DNA of 9,157 nucleotides from assembly GCA_013814015.1 (NCBI GenBank), contig JACCQS010000281.1:1-9157 (forward strand). Reading direction: 5' to 3'. A program made the translations under genes and the position numbers. Within the stretch, counting starts at the first letter, position 1, and every line of letters begins with the position of its first letter. Source of the DNA: Geodermatophilaceae bacterium (GTDB lineage: Bacteria; Actinomycetota; Actinomycetes; Mycobacteriales; Geodermatophilaceae). The notes beneath the pieces are model-generated. The model saw nothing but the letters and a program-made list of their open reading frames with translations, searched no databases and was not told where the DNA came from. Below, in pieces: positions 1 through 5,144 of this stretch.

Positions 1-1
1 C

Positions 2-349
2 TTCTCCTTCAACCCCGACCGCTTCCGCACCGACCCAGACACCGCCAGCGCCGCCGAGCTGCTGCTCGCTGACGTCTACCGCCAACGCGGTGAAGAGCTA
101 GGCCGCTGGCTCGAGGAATCTCGAAGCGCTCCTTCGGAGTGGATCGAGGCCAGCACCTCAGCCCGCAGAGCGCTGCTGCTTACCCGCGACGAGCTCCGGG
201 ATCTCAGCCGCGACGTCGAGCGGGTCCTCGCCGAGCACATCCAACGGGCCCAGAGCCGCGACGACGGGGGATCTGAACCTGCCGGTCAGATGCGAGCCCA
301 CGTAGTCGTCCACTTCGACGCCTTCCCGGTCGGGCTCGACGACACCTGA
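2..349 (+). CDS. ArsR/winged-helix family transcriptional regulator, C-terminal part (cut by window edge)
   Basis: An open frame enters from the left edge and ends at TGA 347-349, leaving 115 codons with no start in view. The residues include the pattern W-I-E-A-S followed by a stretch of small residues, then LLLTRDELRDLSRDVERVL. This resembles the C-terminal tail of actinobacterial one-domain winged-helix (ArsR/HTH_20-like) regulators, where a short beta strand reading 'L.LT.EEL..L..EL..VL' precedes the last amphipathic helix. The DNA-binding helix-turn-helix would lie upstream of the window. The last ~30 residues (after ERVLAEHIQRAQ) are polar, of low complexity, and probably a disordered tail. 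Such regulators usually control a nearby transporter or detoxification gene, but none follows here, so the target is unknown. The family call rests on a short tail and is tentative. Confidence 0.55.
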   Translation, partial: FSFNPDRFRTDPDTASAAELLLADVYRQRGEELGRWLEESRSAPSEWIEASTSARRALLLTRDELRDLSRDVERVLAEHIQRAQSRDDGGSEPAGQMRAHVVVHFDAFPVGLDDT

Positions 350-594
350 CGGGACGGGGGTCGGAAGCAGCGACTTCCAGAGCACGCCGTCCCGGTCGGG
401 CCGGGCGCAACTGCTGCATCACCACAAGCGGAACCCTTGACGGTGCAGAATTCGACGGCACCGAGAGAGTCACCCGGACTGGGTCTGCTCGTCCCACAGG
501 GGATCCCGCTATGGGACGCCCAGGGCCATGTCGCGCAGTGCCGGCCGGGGCGCTTCACGCCCGCTGTAGGCGGTTCCGCATATGGCACTGGCCG
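350..594. other. Gap with no recognisable gene between the ArsR-type tail and the GNAT gene
   Basis: This stretch separates a plus-strand gene end from the 3' end of a minus-strand gene, so the two converge on it. Short open frames exist on both strands, but none has a Shine-Dalgarno, a family-like motif or a credible start. No hairpin with a T-tract was found that would serve as a bidirectional terminator. I see nothing functional in it; it may hold decayed coding sequence. Confidence 0.4.
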
Positions 595-1116
595 CTATCC
601 GTCATCAAGTGACTGCCACCGGACCTCGTTGTCCTCGATGACGTCGGTCGGGCACAGGCCCTGCCTGCGGGCAACGGCCGCTGACGCTGCGTGGTTCGGA
701 TGGATGTAGGCGACGTACCGGTCGACGCCAGCCGCCGTCAACCACCGGGTCATCGCAGATGCGGCTTCCGAGGCCAGGCCTCGACCTTGAAAGTGGGGCG
801 AGATCACCCAGGCGACGTTCGCCTCGAGCGCGTCCGGGCGATGCTCGACGGTGGCCTGCACATACCCGATGAGGCGGGGATGCTCCGGCAGAGCGACGAT
901 CCAGTTCAACCACCACTGCGCGTCGTCCTCGGAGTGGCCGATCATCTGCGCCGCGTAACGCCGCTGCAGCTGTTCCAACGTCGGAGGCCGACCTCCGATG
1001 AACTCGTACAGCGATGGGTCGGCCAGCACGGTCATCATCTCCGCGGCGTGCTCGGCAGCGAGGGGCTCCAGCAGAACTCGCTTCGACGCGATCGGTTCAA
1101 TGGCAGGCCAGATCAT
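595..1116 (-). CDS. GNAT family N-acetyltransferase (RimJ/RimL-like)
   Basis: This encodes a 173-residue protein of the acetyl-CoA-dependent GNAT fold. The N-terminus reads 'I.SKRVLLEPLAAEHA', the usual opening of RimJ/RimL-type acetyltransferases (Acetyltransf_3). The middle carries the acetyl-CoA pyrophosphate-binding loop QGRGLASEAA after a VAWVISPHF strand, and the C-terminus has the N.AS..V.R..G segment of motif B. Family members acetylate alpha-amino groups, aminoglycosides or small amines; the substrate cannot be read from the sequence. I chose ATG 1116-1114 because an AGGA lies 9 bases upstream; a TTG at 1125-1123 in the same frame has no better spacing. The gene stands alone on the minus strand and ends at TAG 597-595. 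Length and motifs are normal, so it looks intact. Confidence 0.85.
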   Translation of the reverse strand: MIWPAIEPIASKRVLLEPLAAEHAAEMMTVLADPSLYEFIGGRPPTLEQLQRRYAAQMIGHSEDDAQWWLNWIVALPEHPRLIGYVQATVEHRPDALEANVAWVISPHFQGRGLASEAASAMTRWLTAAGVDRYVAYIHPNHAASAAVARRQGLCPTDVIEDNEVRWQSLDDG

Positions 1117-1137
1117 TTGCCCCAATCCTGGCAGCGC

Positions 1138-1419
1138 TCAGCAAGCCGGATTGCCGACCCCCTCGAGCGGCGCAGAGAACCAGTAGGCCTGCTGCCCGCA
1201 GGCCGATCCGCCTCCGGGCAGGCGTCCCGCCGGCGCCGGCTCGGAGGCAAAGTCAGGTGAGGGGGTGCGGGCGCAGGTCAGGCAGCGCTCGTCATCGTGC
1301 GGGCACGCTGGATGAGTTCTGACGAGAACGCGGTGGGCCACGGCCAGGTCGTTGGGGTCTAGGCCGGTGAAGAGCTGGCGGGTCACCGGGGCGACGGCCG
1401 TGGCGAGTTCCTGCAGCCC
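1138..1419 (-). pseudogene. MarR-family regulator, C-terminal remnant
   Basis: Reading leftward from about 1419, the frame gives TAVAPVTRQLFTGLDPNDLA followed by VAHRVL. This matches the last two helices of MarR regulators, where 'V.P..R.LFAGLDP.DLA...RVL' is typical. The winged helix that binds DNA, about 100 residues, is absent. Upstream codons of this frame (1420-1449) are simply the antisense of the adjoining dehydrogenase and have no MarR character. After the helix the frame continues to a stop at 1138 with an unusual tail containing C-P-H-D-D-E-R-C-L-T-C; this tail may be read-through of noncoding DNA rather than protein. A TTG at 1449-1447 could start the frame, but no regulator would result. 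The call of MarR is fairly safe for the short matching stretch; loss of function is inferred from the missing domain. Confidence 0.6.
1186..1204. repeat. Inverted repeat, 7-bp arms, 5-base loop
   Basis: GGCCTGC (1186-1192) and GCAGGCC (1198-1204) are exact reverse complements around TGCCC. The hairpin lies between the MarR-like remnant and the GNAT gene, both on the minus strand. There is no T-tract on either side. It could act as a weak transcriptional barrier after the regulator, or have no role. Confidence 0.45.
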
Positions 1420-1902
1420 GCTCACCAGGCCGATCTGGACGACTGGCAACAGATGCTTGACACGAACTGCGCAGGTCTAATGCACTGCACCCGCGCGATC
1501 CTGCCCGGCATGGTCACCCGCCGACGCGGCCACGTGATCAACCTCGGATCGATCGCCGGCACCTACCCCTACCCCGGCGGAAACGTCTACGGCGCGACCA
1601 AGGCATTCGTCCACCAGTTGAGCCTGAATCTGCGCAGCGACCTACACGGCACCGAAGTGCGGGTCACCTACATCGGACCCGGAATGAGCGGCGGAACCGA
1701 ATTCTCCGCGGTGCGATTCCAAGGAGACGACGTCAAAGCGCAAGCCTTCTACGCCGACATGCAACCACTCACAGCCGACGACATCGCCGCATCAGTGCAG
1801 TGGGCCGCGACACAACCCGAACACGTCAACATCAACACGATCGAGCTCATGCCGGTTGCCTAAAGCTTCGCTCCGTTCCAAGTCCACCACCGCCAGACCT
1901 GA
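1408..1902 (+). pseudogene. YdfG-like short-chain dehydrogenase, N-terminally deleted and with a premature ochre stop
   Basis: From about 1411 the frame reads LQPAHQADLDDWQQMLDTN, then continues as a classical SDR. It has the N-L-G-S-I-A-G strand-loop with the catalytic Ser, the YGATK catalytic Tyr/Lys motif, GGTEFSAVRFQGDD and HVNINTIELMPV, all hallmarks of the YdfG/3-hydroxy-acid dehydrogenase group (NADP-linked oxidation of serine or 3-hydroxy acids in E. coli). The N-terminal ~90 residues, including the glycine-rich TGxxxGxG cofactor loop and the NNAG motif, are missing. The longest start-to-stop frame is ATG 1453 to TAA 1861-1863. The codons after that stop read SFAPFQVHHRQT to TGA 1900-1902, which matches the usual 'MPV.QSF....VHR' family ending, so TAA probably replaces CAA. 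It cannot bind cofactor normally and is very likely non-functional. Confidence 0.8.
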
Positions 1903-2180
1903 GCAACCGAGCCGAACGGTCAGTCTCATTCAAACTGGTGTCAGGAACCGAATTGGCGGTCGCGAGGCTGCCAGCGCGCCAAGCAGGTATCGAGTTGATC
2001 GCCGTGTCGGGCGTCTACCAAGAGGCTTCGCCGGCGGCTAGGGCTAACCGCGATGAACAACGTGCACCCGGGCCGTCTCGGCGCCAGGTGAGGATCTCGA
2101 GTTGCCCACCGTTGGCTGCGACCGCTTGTCAACCAGGCGCGATCGCGAACTCCGGCGCAGAGGGCTGACACGGCCTAACC
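1903..2180. other. Region upstream of the DauR-type operon, no gene recognised
   Basis: About 280 bases lie between the ancestral end of the broken dehydrogenase and the operator dyad of the next operon. Open frames are present on both strands, as is normal at this base composition, but I recognise no family, and no Shine-Dalgarno/start pair stands out. The operon promoter should be in the right-hand part; I could not pick a convincing -35/-10 pair. Confidence 0.35.
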
Positions 2181-2203
2181 ATCGTGGACTCTCTGTCCAC
2201 AAT
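2181..2203. promoter_or_regulatory. Candidate operator: near-perfect inverted repeat at the start of the DauR-type gene
   Basis: The left arm ATCGTGGAC (2181-2189) and right arm GTCCACAAT (2195-2203) are separated by TCTCT. Eight of nine arm positions pair, and the inner six are perfect. The size and arm length fit the binding site of a dimeric HTH regulator. It covers the GTG at 2184 and touches the ATG at 2202, a place where a bound repressor would block transcription or initiation. Autoregulation by the adjacent DauR-type protein is the simplest reading but is inferred. Confidence 0.55.
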
Positions 2204-2861
2204 GGAGATAACATCCGGGGCTGTGGATAGTCGGGTTGATGAGCGTTGGGCTCCGGTGTGCGAGGTGATCGCGCGTTTGCTGTCGCCGCACGCGGAGGTC
2301 GTCTTGCATGACCCGCGCTCGGATCGGATCGTCGGGATCTGGAATCCGGTGTCGGGGCGTCAGGTCGGCGACCCGTCGCTGCTGGCTGAGCTCGACGGTC
2401 TACGCGCGGTGGACCGCGACACGTACGGTCCTTACCTGAAGTCGCTGCCGGACGGCAGACGGATCTCCAGCGTCAGCGCCGTCATCCGCGACATGTCCGG
2501 CCGCGCCGAGCGAGTGCTCTGCGTCAACGTCGACCGGACGGCGTTCGAGGACGCTGCTCGGCTGCTCAATGCGTTCGCCACTCCGATTGAACCCCGGCCG
2601 CGGGTGTTGTTCGAGCGGGACTGGACCGAGACGGTCAACGATGTGATCGGCGCTCACGTGCGCGAGCGCGGCGCCGCGACAGATCGGTTGACCCGGGCCG
2701 ACCGGTTACAGCTGCTGGGAAGTCTGGACTCGGCCGGCATTTTCAGTCGGCGTGGCTCGGTTCCGGTGGTGGCCCGCGCGCTGCGGGTGTCTCGCTCGAT
2801 GACGTATCAACTGCTCGCCGAAGCCCGTAAGGAGCGTGCCGAGGATGCCGATGCTTCCTGA
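2184..2861 (+). CDS. YheO/DauR-type transcriptional regulator (PAS-like plus C-terminal HTH)
   Basis: The longest form has 225 residues. The N-terminal half reads ERWAPVCEVIARLLSPHAEV, then VLHDP and IVGIWNPVSGR, which is the opening of the YheO-like PAS domain; the sensory domain continues to about residue 120. The C-terminal ~60 residues (LTRADRLQLLGSLDSAGIF, RGSVPVVARALRVSR, MTYQLL) form the DauR-type helix-turn-helix (HTH_22), with RGSV.VVA..L.VSR as the recognition region. Family members regulate amino-acid catabolism; DauR of Pseudomonas represses D-arginine use. The start is unsure: GTG 2184 lies in an inverted repeat, ATG 2202 lies at its edge, and GTG 2223 is also in frame; none has a good Shine-Dalgarno, so a leaderless start is possible. 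The 3' end overlaps the aminotransferase gene by 17 bases, so this is the first gene of an operon and its likely regulator. No dauA or dauB gene is present, so the effector need not be D-arginine. Confidence 0.85.
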   Translation: MDSLSTMEITSGAVDSRVDERWAPVCEVIARLLSPHAEVVLHDPRSDRIVGIWNPVSGRQVGDPSLLAELDGLRAVDRDTYGPYLKSLPDGRRISSVSAVIRDMSGRAERVLCVNVDRTAFEDAARLLNAFATPIEPRPRVLFERDWTETVNDVIGAHVRERGAATDRLTRADRLQLLGSLDSAGIFSRRGSVPVVARALRVSRSMTYQLLAEARKERAEDADAS

Positions 2862-3978
2862 CTTCCGTCTCGAGACGTACTTCTCCCGGTGGGAGTTCAC
2901 TGCCCGCTACCACCTCACCGCATCCGACGCACAGACCCTTCCGATGATGGAGTTGCTGGCGCTGGCCGACGACGAGGGGCGCGAACGCTGGGAGACCCTG
3001 CAACTCGGCTACACCGAAACCTACGGCTCCGCCGTTCTACGGCAGGCCATCGCCTCCACGTACGACAACATCGGCGCCGAGCACGTCGTGTGCTTTGCCG
3101 GCGCATCCGAAGCGATCTATCTCGCAATGCAGGCGCTGCTGGATTCCGGCGACCACGCTGTCGTCCTCACCCCGAACTACCAGACCGCCGAGACCACGCC
3201 GCTGTCGATCTGCGCAGTGACCGGCGTGGCACTGCGCGCGGAAGACGAATGGGCTTTGGACGTGGACGCCATCGAGTCCGCGCTGCGCCCGAACACTCGC
3301 CTGGTGTCAGTGAACTTTCCGAACAACCCGACCGGCGCCATACCCGAGGAGACGGCGTGGCGAAGACTTGCTCAACTCTGTGAGGACCGCGGCATCGTCT
3401 TGTTCAGCGACGAGGTGTACCGCGGGCTCGAGCTGGCTCCCCAGAAGCCGGCCGCGCAGGCAGCGGACTTGTCTGCGACCGCCCTGTCACTGAACGTGAT
3501 GTCCAAGGCCTATGGGTTGCCGGGATTGCGGATCGGCTGGATCGCCTGCCGCGACCGCGTCGTCCTCGATCGCCTCGAGCGCGCGAAGCACTACACGTCG
3601 ATCTGCAACTCCGCACCCAGCGAAATCCTCGCGATTATCGCGTTGCGCGCTCGCGAGCGGATTCTCGCGCGGAACCGGGCGATCGTTTCCGCCAACCTCC
3701 CGGTCTTCGACGCGTTCTTCGCTCGCTTCCACGACCTATTCGACTGGCGCCCGCCCCAAGGCAGCTGCGTCGCTTTCCCGGGCTACGTCGGCGACGAGGG
3801 AGTGGAAGCGATGTGCACCGAACTGGTGGAACAAGAAGGGGTGCTGCTGTTGCCGGCCAGCATCTACCGATCGGCACTGACAACCACGCCAACGGACCGC
3901 TTCCGCGTAGGTATTGGCCGTCACGACCCCGCCGAGGCGCTCGATCACTGGGGTACCTGGCTGGACAAACGTCGATGA
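2845..3978 (+). CDS. Class I/II PLP-dependent aminotransferase
   Basis: This encodes a 377-residue fold-type I enzyme that would move an amino group between an amino acid and a 2-oxo acid. Visible landmarks, counted from ATG 2845, are the cofactor-contacting NFPNNPTG (second Asn ~161), the F-S-D-E-V-Y strand with the pyridine-binding Asp189, and the Schiff-base lysine K221 in SKAYGLPGLRIGW. RFRVGIGR near the end is the likely carboxylate-binding Arg region. The N-terminus (LPDFRLETYFSRWEFTARYH) is aromatic and short, without a signal peptide. ATG 2845 has AAGGAG 10 bases upstream; ATG 2851, preceded by GAGG, is an alternative two codons later, and the GTG at 2836 is too close to the Shine-Dalgarno. 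It overlaps the regulator upstream and shares ATGA with the cyclodeaminase gene downstream, so translation is probably coupled. The substrate is not readable from sequence. Confidence 0.88.
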   Translation: MPMLPDFRLETYFSRWEFTARYHLTASDAQTLPMMELLALADDEGRERWETLQLGYTETYGSAVLRQAIASTYDNIGAEHVVCFAGASEAIYLAMQALLDSGDHAVVLTPNYQTAETTPLSICAVTGVALRAEDEWALDVDAIESALRPNTRLVSVNFPNNPTGAIPEETAWRRLAQLCEDRGIVLFSDEVYRGLELAPQKPAAQAADLSATALSLNVMSKAYGLPGLRIGWIACRDRVVLDRLERAKHYTSICNSAPSEILAIIALRARERILARNRAIVSANLPVFDAFFARFHDLFDWRPPQGSCVAFPGYVGDEGVEAMCTELVEQEGVLLLPASIYRSALTTTPTDRFRVGIGRHDPAEALDHWGTWLDKRR

Positions 3979-4925
3979 ATCTGGCCATGGTCGGCCTCGA
4001 CGAGATCCGGACAGCCGCGACGCGCCCGCTGGTCTTCACCGCCGTGCAGGAGGCGTTGATAGCGCATGCCGAGGGCCGCACGCTCGCTCCGCCACCGGTC
4101 CACCTAATGTTCCCGGACGCGAACGGCGACTGTCACGTCAAAGCGGGCCACGTCATCGGGGCGCGGCACTTCACCGTCAAAGTCGCGACCAGCTTCTACG
4201 ACAACCCACAAGCGGGTCTGTCGAGCAACAACGGAGCGGTCCTCGTCATGAGCGCCACCACCGGCGCCCCACTTGCCCTGTTGGCCGACGACGGCTGGCT
4301 CACCGCTTGGCGGACCGCGGCCGCGGGCGCGCTCATCACGCACGCGCTCACCCCCGCTGACGTTCGCGACGTCGCCATCCTCGGCACCGGGGTGCAGGCA
4401 CGGTTGCAAATCGAATGGCTCCACGCCCTTCGCCCGCTGGACCACGTCAAGGTGTGGGGTCGCCGAGCCGAGGGCGCTGAGCGGCTGAGCAACGATCTGA
4501 ACGCCGTCGGCATCAACGCGGACGTGACCAGCCTTGCCGACGCGGCCTCGACCGCCTGCGTCATCACCGCAACGGCCGCCGCTACACCGCTCGCTCCCGC
4601 TGAGGCGTTTGCCGACGCGCGTCACATCACCGCGATCGGCGCCGACATGCCCGGCAAGAACGAACTGCCACCGTCGCTATTCAGCGCCGCGAGCACCATC
4701 GCGACCGATGACCACACCCAGTGTCTGGACCACGGCGACTTCGGGAGCGCAGTCCGGGCCGGACACGTCCGACCAGACTGTGACACCAAGGTCGGGACCA
4801 TTCTCCGCGGGCCATATTCCCGTCCACCCGGATCGTCGATCGCGGACCTGACCGGGATCGGGGTGGCCGACGCCTCGGTCGCCTCCGCCGTACTCGACAG
4901 CCTCGCTGGCATCGCCATCCGGTAG
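3975..4925 (+). CDS. Ornithine cyclodeaminase / mu-crystallin family protein
   Basis: This 316-residue protein has normal length for a family whose members include ornithine cyclodeaminase, alanine dehydrogenase, ketimine reductase (mu-crystallin), SbnB and EutC. The substrate-domain landmarks are present: K56 in CHVKAG, K69 in FTVKVATSFYDNP, and R113 in WRTAAAGA. The NAD(P)-binding Rossmann loop reads VAILGTGVQARLQIEWL, and the active-site Asp224 lies in IGADMPGKNELP. K69 and the Asp in this motif are the catalytic/binding positions of Pseudomonas ornithine cyclodeaminase. The start ATG 3975 overlaps the aminotransferase stop (ATGA), so the two proteins are probably made together and act on related compounds. 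Reduction of a cyclic ketimine, or its reverse, fits an aminotransferase partner as well as true ornithine deamination does; I cannot choose from sequence. The gene ends at TAG 4923-4925 and looks intact. Confidence 0.88.
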   Translation: MNLAMVGLDEIRTAATRPLVFTAVQEALIAHAEGRTLAPPPVHLMFPDANGDCHVKAGHVIGARHFTVKVATSFYDNPQAGLSSNNGAVLVMSATTGAPLALLADDGWLTAWRTAAAGALITHALTPADVRDVAILGTGVQARLQIEWLHALRPLDHVKVWGRRAEGAERLSNDLNAVGINADVTSLADAASTACVITATAAATPLAPAEAFADARHITAIGADMPGKNELPPSLFSAASTIATDDHTQCLDHGDFGSAVRAGHVRPDCDTKVGTILRGPYSRPPGSSIADLTGIGVADASVASAVLDSLAGIAIR

Positions 4926-4960
4926 GCCTGCCTCCAATCACACCGAATAGGTACCCCGAC

Positions 4961-5095
4961 GTGCGCTTCCGACTTATCGACACCTTCACCGACCCGCCGT
5001 TGGGCGACCCCGCAGCCGTCTTAGAACAGCACGACGGGGGATTGGACTCCTCGGCGGACGGCTCCGGGCCGACATCGCTGCGAGATTGCACTTGA
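4961..5095 (+). pseudogene. PhzF-family isomerase/epimerase, N-terminal fragment
   Basis: From GTG 4961 the frame reads VRFRLIDTFTDPPLGDPAAV. This is the conserved opening of PhzF-type proteins ('MR...VDTFTDRPF.GNPAAV'), which are normally about 260-300 residues. Only ~20 residues keep family character; the rest of the 44-codon frame is unlike PhzF and stops at TGA 5093-5095. In another frame, LRADIAARLHL around 5055-5090 faintly recalls the next PhzF helix, so a frameshift may have occurred before the remainder was lost. The catalytic Glu region (~residue 45) is gone, so no activity is expected. It follows the cyclodeaminase gene by 35 bases on the same strand and was probably the fourth gene of that operon. 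Its stop lies inside the promoter of the MerR fusion gene. Confidence 0.6.
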
Positions 5096-5123
5096 CCCGT
5101 CCCCACGGGTCCGGGTTTAGCTT
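5092..5123 (+). promoter_or_regulatory. MerR-type promoter/operator with long spacer and internal dyad
   Basis: A -35-like TTGACC (5092-5097) and a -10-like TAGCTT (5118-5123) are 20 bases apart, longer than the optimal 17 and typical of promoters activated by MerR proteins. Between them lies an exact dyad, GACCCGT (5094-5100) and ACGGGTC (5105-5111) around CCCC. The arrangement resembles SoxR and MerR operators and sits 22 bases before the MerR fusion gene, so the fusion protein probably controls its own unit. A second small repeat, CTTCA/TGAAG (5121-5125, 5131-5135), touches the ribosome binding site. The -10 match is weak. Confidence 0.5.
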
Positions 5124-5144
5124 CAACGGGTGAAGGGATCAGGC

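Noticed and set aside
1186..1204. Rho-independent terminator for the MarR-like gene
   Set aside because: The 7-bp hairpin is good but has no T-tract on either side, so it was listed only as an inverted repeat.
691..1260. 189-codon plus-strand open frame opposite the GNAT gene
   Set aside because: Its sequence is Arg/Pro-rich with no family motif and lies antisense to a well-supported acetyltransferase; typical of high-GC shadow frames.
1258..1320. Metal-binding site from the C-P-H-D-D-E-R-C-L-T-C stretch in the MarR remnant tail
   Set aside because: The tail lies beyond the normal MarR C-terminus in a broken gene and is probably not translated; chance is more likely.
1903..2180. Insertion-sequence remnant upstream of the DauR-type operon
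   Set aside because: No transposase motif, terminal inverted repeats or target duplication could be pointed to.
2184..2861. Naming the regulator dauR
   Set aside because: Domain architecture fits, but the D-arginine dehydrogenase partner genes are absent, so the specific name is not supported.
3813..3974. Upstream extension of the cyclodeaminase frame
   Set aside because: The codons overlap the conserved end of the aminotransferase and have no family character; ATG 3975 in ATGA overlap matches the family start.
3975..4925. Calling the gene eutC and the region an ectoine-degradation cluster
   Set aside because: No EutB, EutA, DoeA or DoeB homologue and no MocR-type EnuR regulator is present; only family-level similarity is seen.
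5130..5144. GTG 5130 as the start of the MerR fusion
   Set aside because: It precedes the GAAGGGA site that is properly spaced for ATG 5145, and MerR homology begins at MRAGEAA.
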